DNA of 15,205 nt from Chloromonas sp. AAM2. Taxonomy: Eukaryota; Chlorophyta; Chlorophyceae; Chlamydomonadales; Chlamydomonadaceae. The translations under genes were made by a program, and so were the position numbers. The DNA lies in assembly GCA_004335635.1 (NCBI GenBank), contig QAXH01001329.1:1-15205 (forward strand). Reading direction: 5' to 3'. The notes beneath the pieces were generated by a model. That model made no database searches and was not told where the DNA came from. It saw nothing but the letters and a program-made list of their open reading frames with translations. This document shows positions 1-7,908 of this stretch, in pieces (the stretch's first letter is position 1; each line of letters opens with the position of its first letter).

Positions 1-2630
1 GTCTGTGGGGTGGATGCCCGGCGTGCACTGTTCTGCTCGCACCGGTGCTTGAGCGTGGACAGCTGCGGGGCACTGCACCCACATTCACCTGCCTGTGCGC
101 GCACGTTGGGGTAGTGCTACCGGTTCGTGGTAGTGGTACCACCCATGCGCGTGACTGTGTGTTCATTGCTTGTGAGTGTGTTGAGAGTGACGCGTAACAG
201 ACTTGCAATCAGGAGGCTAGAGTGCCTGTTACAGAGGCCGATAGAGGGCACTGAAAGGAAGCATTTTGCATCTGAAATTATCCATTTGATGTTGCAGGTG
301 GATGGGGTCACCAGGGCCCAAAATACCGGGGCACCCGGGGCCATGCAAAACATTTACCGGGAAGCCTGGCTTTTGGGCCAATTTTTATCGGAATTCGGCC
401 GGTTTGTCGAATCCGATGGGGTGTTCTGTGTGACAAAACAGGTCTCCACCTTTTAATTCCAAACCGGGTATACCGCTCGCTCCAAAGCGAAGGAATTGCA
501 ACAAAGTAACCACTGGACTGCGAGTACGCAGCTCGCATTGTGCTGATGCCTCGCATGAAATGATGTGACAGCAGAGAAGCCCTGTCTCTGCTAAACCGTG
601 ATAACCGTCTGCCATTGCCACACGTGAAACACATGCCACACGCTGTCAGTGTGTGCCTGCTGGGCGCCTTGTGAGCAGTAGGAAAAGCGGCCTGGTGATG
701 CCAATGATAATGGTGACCCTGCTTCATGCTGGTGACTGACTGGCTTTGCGGCCTTCTTCTGTACTTTATGGGACTTGCCGTGCACCTCCTATTAGGTTTG
801 CAGCCTCCTCTGCATCCTGAGGACATGCGGCAATAAACACCAGACAAACAAGCCACATACTCAAACAGGTGACAACACTCGTAACGGGCTTCCACAGACT
901 GGTTGGTCCACAGTGCTTTGACTTCTGTGTTCTTTGCTCGTTGCGCCTGGAAGTTACCTTCTGTTGGTCAGGGTTGGTTGGGACGGTATCCAGCCTTGTT
1001 TCTTGCGTGTATACAGTTATCAGGTCTACTGGGGGTTTCTTACAATCAGATCTGCTGCCTCATGTACTGTCCTTTCCCAGCCGGTGAAGTGAACACAGAC
1101 AAAGGTCAAATGTGCCCCCAAGGTCCAAGCACAGTGTGTAATAATAACAAACTTATTATTGGGGTTCCGTGAGGTGACCGCCTCAGGGGCCTCGCCAGCT
1201 CTTGCTGTCACGGCGGGGTTCCCCTTCATGTGCGTGTAGCAAATGATTCAATTATATTCAATCTGGAGTCGCTTGCGTGGACGTGCTGGTGGTGTGCACT
1301 CCCTCCTTGTAACAAATACGCTGGCACTGTAAAAGTACAGATACGCCCGTCCTGCGACGGCCTCTGATGTAAAAAGGAACATGCACACTCTACATGCGCT
1401 GCCAGCACCTGGCATGTGTCCTTGTTGCTGACAGGTGTTAGGCTGTCATATGCCTCTCACACCGGTCTCACCGCGGCTATTGCAGAGCAGCTGATAGCCT
1501 ACAAATTCAACACACAATTTGTTCATGGTCCTGTTCATTTGTATCTAGGTGGCATGAAATCCTGCCGCCTGCTCATGCCAATACTAATTCCAGTCTGTCT
1601 GGTGGTGAAAGCACGCGTGCCTGGTGGCATGTGCCCCAGACAATCACAGCAGTGTCGGCACTGGTTGCTCCTCAAGGTTGCTGCCTAGGCGGAGCCATAG
1701 GTCAGTCGCATTGATGCCCTGCATCATCCGTGCGAGCCAGCCCTGGTGGAATGCCACCCACACGGCAACAGCCGATTCACGAGGCGAGCATGTTGCGAGA
1801 GAACTGTTACAGAAGCGTGACGATGGCGCCATAGGTCTTGCACTGCAGGACAAGTGCCTCAGCTGAGTGGTTGAGCAATTTCATCTGATGACAGCCTCTG
1901 CCTGCTGCCCAAGCAAACTGTACAAGGTGGGAGGGCATGCCATTGGCACACAGGCGCAAGATAAGGACTGCTGCAATGGGTGAGAGCACACTTAGAGACC
2001 TGTCGATCGCCTGAACTGCTAGTACTCTGTGTCAATAGGTGTACTGATGAGCTGAGCTGTATGTCCTGCATCAGCTTGCAGGCCGCTGACGAGGCGTTCT
2101 CCCAGGCGTCACATGTCACCCGGGTGAACGCGGGCGTCAGTAAATTCAAACGACGGTTGAGTGTCTGGGTTTCTTTTCAACCAGGCTACTGGCTCGTGTG
2201 CTGATCCTCCCCCGACTGCATCTCACACCCGCTCCACCACGGCGAAACGGAACTGCAAAGCAGCTGACAGGCTATGTTTTCTTGGACTGTGCGTATTGCT
2301 TTGCATCCTGTCGAAGTTTCTGCATGTCCATGGGCTCTGTTGGCTTGTGAGCTGTGGGCCTGAAGCATGCCAGGTTCCAGATGTAGTAGCACGCCATCCC
2401 GGCACTGCGCACGCATCAGAAACAAAGCCACATCCTTTGCAACACAAGGTGAACAGACACGCCACCCTGCCATTAAACAAGGATGTGCAGCACACAGATA
2501 CGCAGGTGCACAGGCATGGCAAGCGTCCAGCGCACATCTACTCTGATCGCCTGCTCACCATCCAGTTGTTAGTGTGAAAAAAAGGGATGTGTGCCAGTTC
2601 TGGGATTACTTCTCTGCTGCTGCTTACATC
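1..2630. other. No supportable gene; non-coding or unresolved sequence
   Basis: Reading frames here are short, lack recognisable domains and overlap on both strands without codon bias. No convincing exon flanked by good splice sites was found. Only minor structure is visible: a 9-bp inverted repeat at 315-379 and an AT-rich motif near 1245. Small exons of a gene lying mostly outside the window could have been missed. Confidence 0.5.
315..379. repeat. 9-bp inverted repeat GGCCCAAAA / TTTTGGGCC
   Basis: GGCCCAAAA at 315-323 and TTTTGGGCC at 371-379 are perfect inverted arms around 47 bases containing several CCGGG motifs. It could be a small foldback element remnant; the arms are short enough that chance is not excluded. 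Confidence 0.45.
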
Positions 2631-2632
2631 TC

Positions 2633-2633
<1 letters not shown>

Positions 2634-2678
<45 letters not shown>
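2634..2678. repeat. (CTG)15 microsatellite
   Basis: Fifteen perfect CTG units in a region without a supported gene. Poly-Leu, poly-Ala or poly-Cys frames through it are artefacts of the repeat. A short related tract (CTGCTGCTG) lies just upstream at about 2615-2623. Confidence 0.97.
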
Positions 2679-2679
<1 letters not shown>

Positions 2680-2689
2680 GTTTTGTGTG

Positions 2690-3230
2690 GATGCGGAACG
2701 GAAGGAGTCCTCTGGTTTGTTGTTTGGCGCCAACAGCAGAGTGTTACAAGGCAGTGTTACCCATATCCACAACTAGTGATGTGATACAGCACAGCAGTTG
2801 CGTCACCTTGCCTAGCCCCCTCCCAGCGCCTCACCTGATCACACACACAAACCCCTTCATGAGGTTGCCCAGAGGTTCCTTGGCCACAGCCATGCCCATC
2901 TTGCCAGCCACTGCCAGTGCAACAACTGCAATCAACAGCACAGGTGCAAGACTTTCTGCAAGCGTGAGTTAGACGCTTGTGCTGCCCCTTCAGAAGGCGT
3001 GCCTCACGTGTGCCGGCAGTCATGGCTGTGTCCACATGGCGGATGAGCTCAGTGAAGATGCAGGCACCTGGGCATCCAGGCATCACAGTGCTGCACAGAT
3101 TGAGCGCTCACCTAAGCTGATCACCACTGCCGGGACACACCTGCACGGGCGCAAATATCATGTTAGCGCAACTTCAGTGCCAGGGATGCGATGCCTTCTC
3201 AGTGACATTCAAATGGCTGACACACACGCA
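2690..3230. other. Stretch without a supportable gene
   Basis: Between the CTG microsatellite and the AT-rich patch I see only short frames with no recognisable product and no clear splice-flanked exon. No repeat longer than about ten bases stood out. Confidence 0.45.
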
Positions 3231-3234
3231 TTCC

Positions 3235-3350
3235 ATATGATTGATTCAATATAATTCAGTATGAAAATATAAACCATCATGTAAGAATTTCATTTAATCA
3301 TTTAGAATAAATCAATGAAAATTATTCAACATAATTCAGTAAAACAGTTT
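3235..3350. repeat. AT-rich patch with two 18-bp direct repeats and a hairpin
   Basis: This stretch is clearly richer in A and T than its surroundings. An 18-bp unit beginning ATTCAATATAATTCAG at 3244-3261 recurs at 3324-3341 with one mismatch. Between them AATTTCATT (3286-3294) and AATGAAAATT (3314-3323) are near-perfect inverted arms. A related motif (GATTCAATTATATTCAA) appears at about 1245-1261. Could be a non-autonomous element remnant, a matrix-attachment-like region or mere AT drift; function unknown. Confidence 0.5.
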
Positions 3351-4008
3351 ATCGAGTGTTACATGTGGTTGTGGGGCGCTCGGCACGCGCAGTGTGTCCC
3401 CACCCTTGCTATTCTACTGCCGGCATTTTCAGTGATATAATCAGCCCAATGCACACCAGTCAGAATGATCGTGCAAGCGTCAGCCCATGGTACATTGTGG
3501 GTTTGTGGGCTCAATGAGTTCACTGAGGTGCATCCACGCATATGATATATGCATGCAACTGCTGTAAGTGTCTACTGAGTACACTCTCAAGAACAGTTTG
3601 ACTAGACCTTCAGAAGCAGTCTGACACGCCTGTTCTTGCAGAGCCCTACTTTTTCTTCTGTGAAATATAGAGCTGCAGAGATACATACGCGCAGACCCCA
3701 GTCACCGCAGCTGCAGTGACTCCCGCCACTGCATGGCACATGCAGCACAGCATGACCTCATCAATGCAGCACCCACACGCTGTGTGCCAAGGCAGCAGCC
3801 ATGTCCAATGCAACGGATTCCTTCTTGCCAGCTAAGGTACAAGAGGTGTCAGCCAATTGAGGGTCTGAGCATTTCAAAATCAGCCAATTGGCGCTGTGCC
3901 GTGCACGGACCTGCTGCCATTTTACTCGTGTATGACAATGGACTTGCTGCAGTGCTTCGTGATGCCCAGCCGTTGAGGCGCCTCCTCACCTAGAGATGCG
4001 ACCGATCC
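3351..4008. other. Stretch without a supportable gene
   Basis: No coding region is supported. The only structure I noticed is a small palindrome (GCATAT GAT ATATGC, 3538-3552), which is too short to interpret. Confidence 0.45.
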
Positions 4009-4114
4009 CTTGGTGGCCAGTCCCGCCAATCCACCAAGAACCAGAACGGCCGAATAGAGAGGGGTGAAGCAGAAATCATGCATTCTTGGGCACTGGGCTC
4101 GGCGCTTTGGAGAT

Positions 4115-4177
4115 TGAGCGAAAGCTGGTTAATGAGCGAAATGAGCGAAAGGTCAATGAGCTCGTCGATGAGCGAAA
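4115..4177. repeat. Four copies of TGAGCGAAA
   Basis: TGAGCGAAA occurs at 4115-4123, 4133-4141, 4142-4150 and 4169-4177; the middle two are directly adjacent. A partial copy (AATGAGCTCG) lies between the third and fourth. This is far denser than chance for a 9-mer and looks like a decayed short tandem array. Confidence 0.85.
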
Positions 4178-4641
4178 GTCCGTATTTGATGTCGTGCCTC
4201 ACCCGTGGGCCCGTTCTGATGGGACTGAGACTGAGCAGAGGTTGACAAGCAAATGCGGCTATTCCACTTATATGCGCCTTGGCGCGGTCGTTCATTAGTG
4301 CGACTACCATTTTGTAGTAGGGTTTGGTCACAGGGTCGGTTAGGGTCAGGGGTGGGGTGCGTCTATAGACAATGACCTTAGGTGGGAGTGGGTATCTCTG
4401 AACCACTTGTGCGAATGCTAACGGTGTTAGGAGCTCGAATCCAAGGTTTCAGGTCATTCTAAGATGGTTGAATGCAAGGCCCGAGCTGCTTTTCCGACTT
4501 TTTGGAGTATTTTAAGGCTTGTGAAGATGTGGCTGGTTGCAGCTCGTCAAAACCACCTTCATTTCCCAGATTGACCTTGTGGGTGGTTTGTTATGGGCTG
4601 GGGAAGTGTCAGAGAGTGCCGGCGCTGGCATGACCTGGATC

Positions 4642-4664
4642 ACCTGCGGCGCCAGGCCGCAGGT
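4642..4664. other. Perfect 8-bp GC-rich inverted repeat (hairpin)
   Basis: ACCTGCGG (4642-4649) pairs perfectly with CCGCAGGT (4657-4664) around a 7-base loop. No T-run follows and the context is eukaryotic, so I do not call it a terminator. It may be structure within a mobile element. Confidence 0.6.
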
Positions 4665-4984
4665 CACGCAAGCAACGATCCAAAGTCGGATGCAGAGCGG
4701 ATTGTGCTTGCATACCTTGGAAGTGGAGTTTACCTTTGGCATGCCCCCATGGCCTGTGACATGGGCGGTGCTTAGGGTTCGGTTTGGGCCGGCCGGGCTT
4801 TGATGACCCATGAGTGAGGCAATTTTCAAGTGAACTATGCAGTTAAGTTGTCCAGGGGATAGGCCTTGGCGGGAGCTGTCGATTGAGCCACTTTTCATGC
4901 AATTCTGAGCCGTTTCTGGGTGGATTCTAAAAGTCGTTCTATTCTTGGAAGTCCGAGGCCATTAGTTGTGCTAGGGTCACGGCC

Positions 4985-4992
4985 TTTATAAA
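4985..4992 (+). promoter_or_regulatory. TATA-like box TTTATAAA
   Basis: TTTATAAA is followed by a C-rich tract (ACCCCTACCCCC) and a pyrimidine-rich stretch, a plausible core promoter. A 114-codon reading frame starts at 5099, about 110 bases downstream, but I do not recognise its product and do not call it a gene. The box may belong to a mobile element. Confidence 0.35.
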
Positions 4993-5080
4993 CCCCTACC
5001 CCCTTCCCTGTCACATCTGTCGTTTTTGGCTGCACTCAGTCCTACGGTGTTCCTGCTACAGACTGGCAGATTGTGTTGGA

Positions 5081-5112
5081 TATGGGTATGTTGATTATAT
5101 GGGTATGTTGAT
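5081..5112. repeat. 15-bp direct duplication, 17-bp period
   Basis: TATGGGTATGTTGAT occurs at 5081-5095 and again at 5098-5112, identical in both copies and separated by two bases. It lies about 90 bases past the TATA-like box, so it would fall in the leader of any transcript starting there. Confidence 0.9.
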
Positions 5113-5140
5113 TTATAAGGCAATCAATAAACACGGGTTC

Positions 5141-5990
5141 AAAAGCTTTTCTGTGTATATCTTAGTTATTTGCGGCCAAATCGTGGGGTATGCTGAACGT
5201 GCCATGTCATGCTATGATCGAGCCATGGCAGCCGATGTTGCCTTCTGCTTCAATCTCACTCGGCATCCAACATGGAGAACGCAAGGGCACCGACAACATG
5301 CACATGTCCCCACGTGGTGCTCAGATGGCGCCGTGGGGTTGACACGCCGTGGTGTGAGAGCCACGTGTGAGAGCAGTGGCGCGGGACAGATGCTGGCAGG
5401 ACAGGGCGGCCTGCAATTTCTTCTTGACATATTGGGTGACTAGTAAGCTGAGGATACTGGGACGATCGGAAATAGGACATTTCACTGTAAGCATGCCCCA
5501 CTCATACAGCGACATGCCCTCAAGGTTCACGAACGTCAACCAGTGACTGGATGATGGAATGGTATTCGCCCCATTCAGATGTCACACAAGGTCCTGCACC
5601 AAGTCGGTTCAGCTTAGAAGCAAGCTCCAGGTTGAGCAACCAACGTGGCCGTGCTTCACAAATCCACTGTTCAAACCAGGCGGGCACAACACCCCTTCAC
5701 TAGAAAACGTAAAGAAAGTTTGCAAGCCCTACAGAACCAACAACTGGGCCAACACCCTCAAGTGTACCCTACAGACTGTTTTTGCTACTGGGTGCCGTGC
5801 CTAGTGCTGGATGCCAGCCCTGCATGCTCTACCCTGGTCATATCTAAACGCAGCACAAAGGCCGACTGTTCATATCTTTTACGCGGGCTTCAGCCTAACA
5901 GTGTTTGAACCTATATCATAGCCGGGTTCCAGCTGAACAGCATACCACCCACACAGAAAAGCTCTGCCATTTCTACTCGGTAAACGTTTC
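5141..5990. other. Stretch without a firm gene; 3' flank of the minus-strand gene
   Basis: A plus-strand frame ends at 5443 and several overlapping minus-strand frames occur, none recognisable. The right edge is the expected downstream flank of the minus-strand membrane protein gene. Imperfect related segments occur near 5885-5900 and 5921-5938 (GGCTTCAGCCTAACAG and GGTTCCAGCTGAACAG), not interpretable. Confidence 0.45.
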
Positions 5991-5995
5991 TTACA
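5991..5995 (-). terminator. TGTAA poly(A) signal for the minus-strand membrane protein gene
   Basis: On the minus strand this reads TGTAA, the common chlorophyte polyadenylation signal, 79 bases past the stop at 6074. The distance fits a short 3' UTR. Five-base motifs occur by chance, so the support comes from position, not from the motif alone. Confidence 0.4.
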
Positions 5996-6073
5996 GTCCA
6001 CATCCGTTCAGATTCTCCAGTCAGCTGTGCCATATGTATGTACTGCATGGTCCATGCGAAGGCACGCTGAGCC

Positions 6074-6901
6074 TCACTCAGGCCCAGTGCCCAGTGTGCC
6101 CTGCACCTGGGTCAGCGTGTCCAACATGGCCTGAGGCGTGGCCGTGCCCTCGGGGTAAGGCACGCTGACCTGCTCACACAGCATGCGCACACGCCCAGGC
6201 AGCACGTCTGCCGGCAGCACTCCCTCCGTCAGCTCGTTGCCAAACACGTCGTACTCCAGTGCTATCACCGCCCGCCTGACGGCAGACCAGTCATTTGAGG
6301 ATGGCGCATTCCGTGAGGAGCCTGAGGGCTGCCTTGGGGCAGCGACCTGGCCTGGCCCCATTGAGCGAGAAGAAGTGTTGTTGTTGTTGTTGTTGTTGTT
6401 GCTGTTGTGACCAGGCTGCCGCATCTGGGATGGGTTGAGTTCCGACGCTGGCTTCGTCTGTGGCTGCGTGCTGCCGTTGTTGGCCGGTCTACTACTTGGG
6501 TTGGAAGGGCGAGTGGGTGCTGCCTGGCTGGCTTGCGCAGTGTTGATTGTGGCGGCAGTCACGAGTGACTGATGTTTGCTGATCCTACGCTGGGTGTCCC
6601 GCCTCTCAACTGCCTCTGATCCCAGGAACAAGAGGAGGCCTACGATGGCCAACAGGATGGCTGCAGCATACCGAGCTTGGTTGTCTGACCGAAGGATGAA
6701 TCGCAAGACCCATAGCCAGGCCGACACTAGGACGAAGCTGAGCATAAGCACGGCACGGGCGACATAAGGACTTAAAGCACGTATGGACTTGACAATCTTA
6801 TGGGCGTCAACGAATGGCACTGGCCAGCACAAGGCTTTGACGAAGACTGCACCAAGTCCCTTGGGTTGCTCAAAACCGGTGGATTGCTGCTTTGGCGCCA
6901 T
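6074..6901 (-). CDS. Two-pass membrane protein with Asn run, unknown family
   Basis: I do not recognise the family. From the ATG at 6901 the frame gives 275 residues; it stays open upstream to an ATG at 7129 (351 residues). I prefer the shorter form because its start reads MAPKQQ with G at +4, and the extra N-terminus looks unlike protein. A mid-way ATG at 6919 (MDHYIV) is also possible. Numbered from 6901: basic, aromatic N-terminus (1-46), membrane segment about 47-69 (Trp/Leu/Val-rich), short polar loop, membrane segment about 78-95, basic stretch (99-110), a Ser/Pro/Gln/Asn-rich low-complexity region (about 115-203) with eight Asn in a row (168-175), then a compact folded-looking C-terminus (204-275) with ALEYDVFGNEL and regularly spaced hydrophobics. 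The topology suggests a hairpin anchor with both ends on one side of a membrane. TGTAA lies about 80 bases past the stop on this strand, supporting a real transcript end. Confidence 0.6.
   Translation of the reverse strand: MAPKQQSTGFEQPKGLGAVFVKALCWPVPFVDAHKIVKSIRALSPYVARAVLMLSFVLVSAWLWVLRFILRSDNQARYAAAILLAIVGLLLFLGSEAVERRDTQRRISKHQSLVTAATINTAQASQAAPTRPSNPSSRPANNGSTQPQTKPASELNPSQMRQPGHNSNNNNNNNNTSSRSMGPGQVAAPRQPSGSSRNAPSSNDWSAVRRAVIALEYDVFGNELTEGVLPADVLPGRVRMLCEQVSVPYPEGTATPQAMLDTLTQVQGTLGTGPE
6377..6400 (-). repeat. (GTT)8 / (AAC)8 microsatellite inside a reading frame
   Basis: Eight perfect GTT units on the plus strand, followed by GCT GTT. On the minus strand these are AAC codons and give Asn-Ser followed by eight Asn in the membrane protein. 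Uniform codon use shows a recently expanded slippage tract and not a conserved Asn-rich motif. Confidence 0.95.
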
Positions 6902-7129
6902 AACAATGTAGTGGTCCATCAGCAGATTCAAGCTGTACTGCAAGGTGTAAGGCAGGTCACAGGACCTGCTGCTCCTGATCGTGTCGCGCGGAAGGGATGC
7001 CTCGCTTGCAGCGTAAGCAAGGATTGGTGCTGTATCAGGGATGGATACCGGGCCAGGGCTGGGTGCTGGGTTTGCCAAGTGCTGCCGAGTTGGGTTTGAG
7101 TGGGTGGGAGTAGCTTGGCGAGCCTGCAT

Positions 7130-7908
7130 GTGCAGTCAAGGCTTCTTGGTTGCAGCAAGGGGTAAACATGCATGAATGAGAGAGATGCACAGTATCAGTT
7201 GGAAGATTGATGACCCTGTGATGTTGCTTATCAATGTGATCGTCCACCACCACTACTATCACGGTATGTCATCATCCCCTGCACATAGGTGCTGGACGGG
7301 TTCAATACCCTCCCCTTCTGTGAGGAGCACGATCACAGGTAGTTAGATAAGTAACCTGAAAAGAAGGAGTGCGAGATGTAAGGCATGTTATGGTGTTGCA
7401 CCTACCGGCCCTGTCTTGGGAACGTGGTCTGGCGAGCCAAAATGCGACGGGTTCTCGATCCACGATTCTAGCGTCAGAACTCTGGTTTCACGAGGCCTGC
7501 CGGAGATCATCACCACGGGCCAACATACCGCAGGCGTACGGGGATCGCTGCCTCATTGAATACCAGCCTGAACGGAAAGTGAAAGTGAAAACGTGAATTT
7601 CCGTTATACCATCCGATCATGCTTTCCTTCAGTTCCCTCTGGTTCGGCAACCATTCCCACTCTGTTTTGAAGCTCTATTGCTGTACACGCAACCTCATGA
7701 ATCCCACGCCTATACACTACTCAAGCCCCTCCGGCACATCACTGTGCGCACCCCCAACCAGCCTCAGCCGCCCTCTGCTCCTTCACCGCCTGCTACTACT
7801 CTTGCATTGCCCAGGGCTGGGACCAGACTAACTTGCGCCTGGTTCAAGCCCCGTAAACCCGTAAACTCACTCGCCCAAGTTTCTTGTTTACCAGCACAAG
7901 CCTAAAAG
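7130..7908. promoter_or_regulatory. Divergent intergenic region and probable S6K 5' leader
   Basis: This gap lies between the minus-strand membrane protein gene and the S6K start codon, so it should hold both promoters. I see no clear TATA box. The last 200 bases are C/T-rich (about 7700-7815), typical of a leader or of a 5'-UTR intron. Several ATGs lie in it (for example 7619), so upstream short frames are possible if transcription begins early. The transcription start cannot be placed from sequence. Confidence 0.5.

Larger units (their letters stand above)
4009..5140. mobile_element. Candidate degraded transposable element or solo LTR-like block
   Basis: The block differs in texture from its neighbours. 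It starts near an 8-bp inverted repeat (4009-4016 / 4031-4038), has four TGAGCGAAA copies (4115-4177), a GC-rich 8-bp hairpin (4642-4664), a clear TATA-like TTTATAAA (4985-4992) followed by a C-rich tract, a 15-bp duplication (5081-5112) and AATAAA at about 5125. The order promoter, short leader, AATAAA recalls an LTR. However, I found no paired copy in the window, no integrase or reverse transcriptase, no primer-binding site and no clear target-site duplication, so both ends are guesses. Confidence 0.25.

Noticed and set aside
308..895. 195-residue minus-strand frame
   Set aside because: Composition is rich in Arg, Ser, Cys and His without any domain pattern; it runs through several unrelated sequence textures.
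2574..2972. Reading frame with poly-Leu across the CTG repeat (and poly-Ala or poly-Cys in other frames)
   Set aside because: The length comes from the microsatellite; no recognisable sequence or codon bias outside it.
3538..3552. Small palindrome GCATAT GAT ATATGC
   Set aside because: Six-base AT-rich arms are expected by chance in a window of this size.
4335..4365. Telomere-like TTAGGG near a GGGT-rich stretch
   Set aside because: Only one TTAGGG unit is present and the rest is irregular; not a telomere array.
5099..5443. 114-residue frame downstream of the TATA-like box as a gene
   Set aside because: No recognisable domain, no supporting poly(A) signal at a sensible distance, and overlapping frames on the other strand are equally long. 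Kept only as context for the TATA box.
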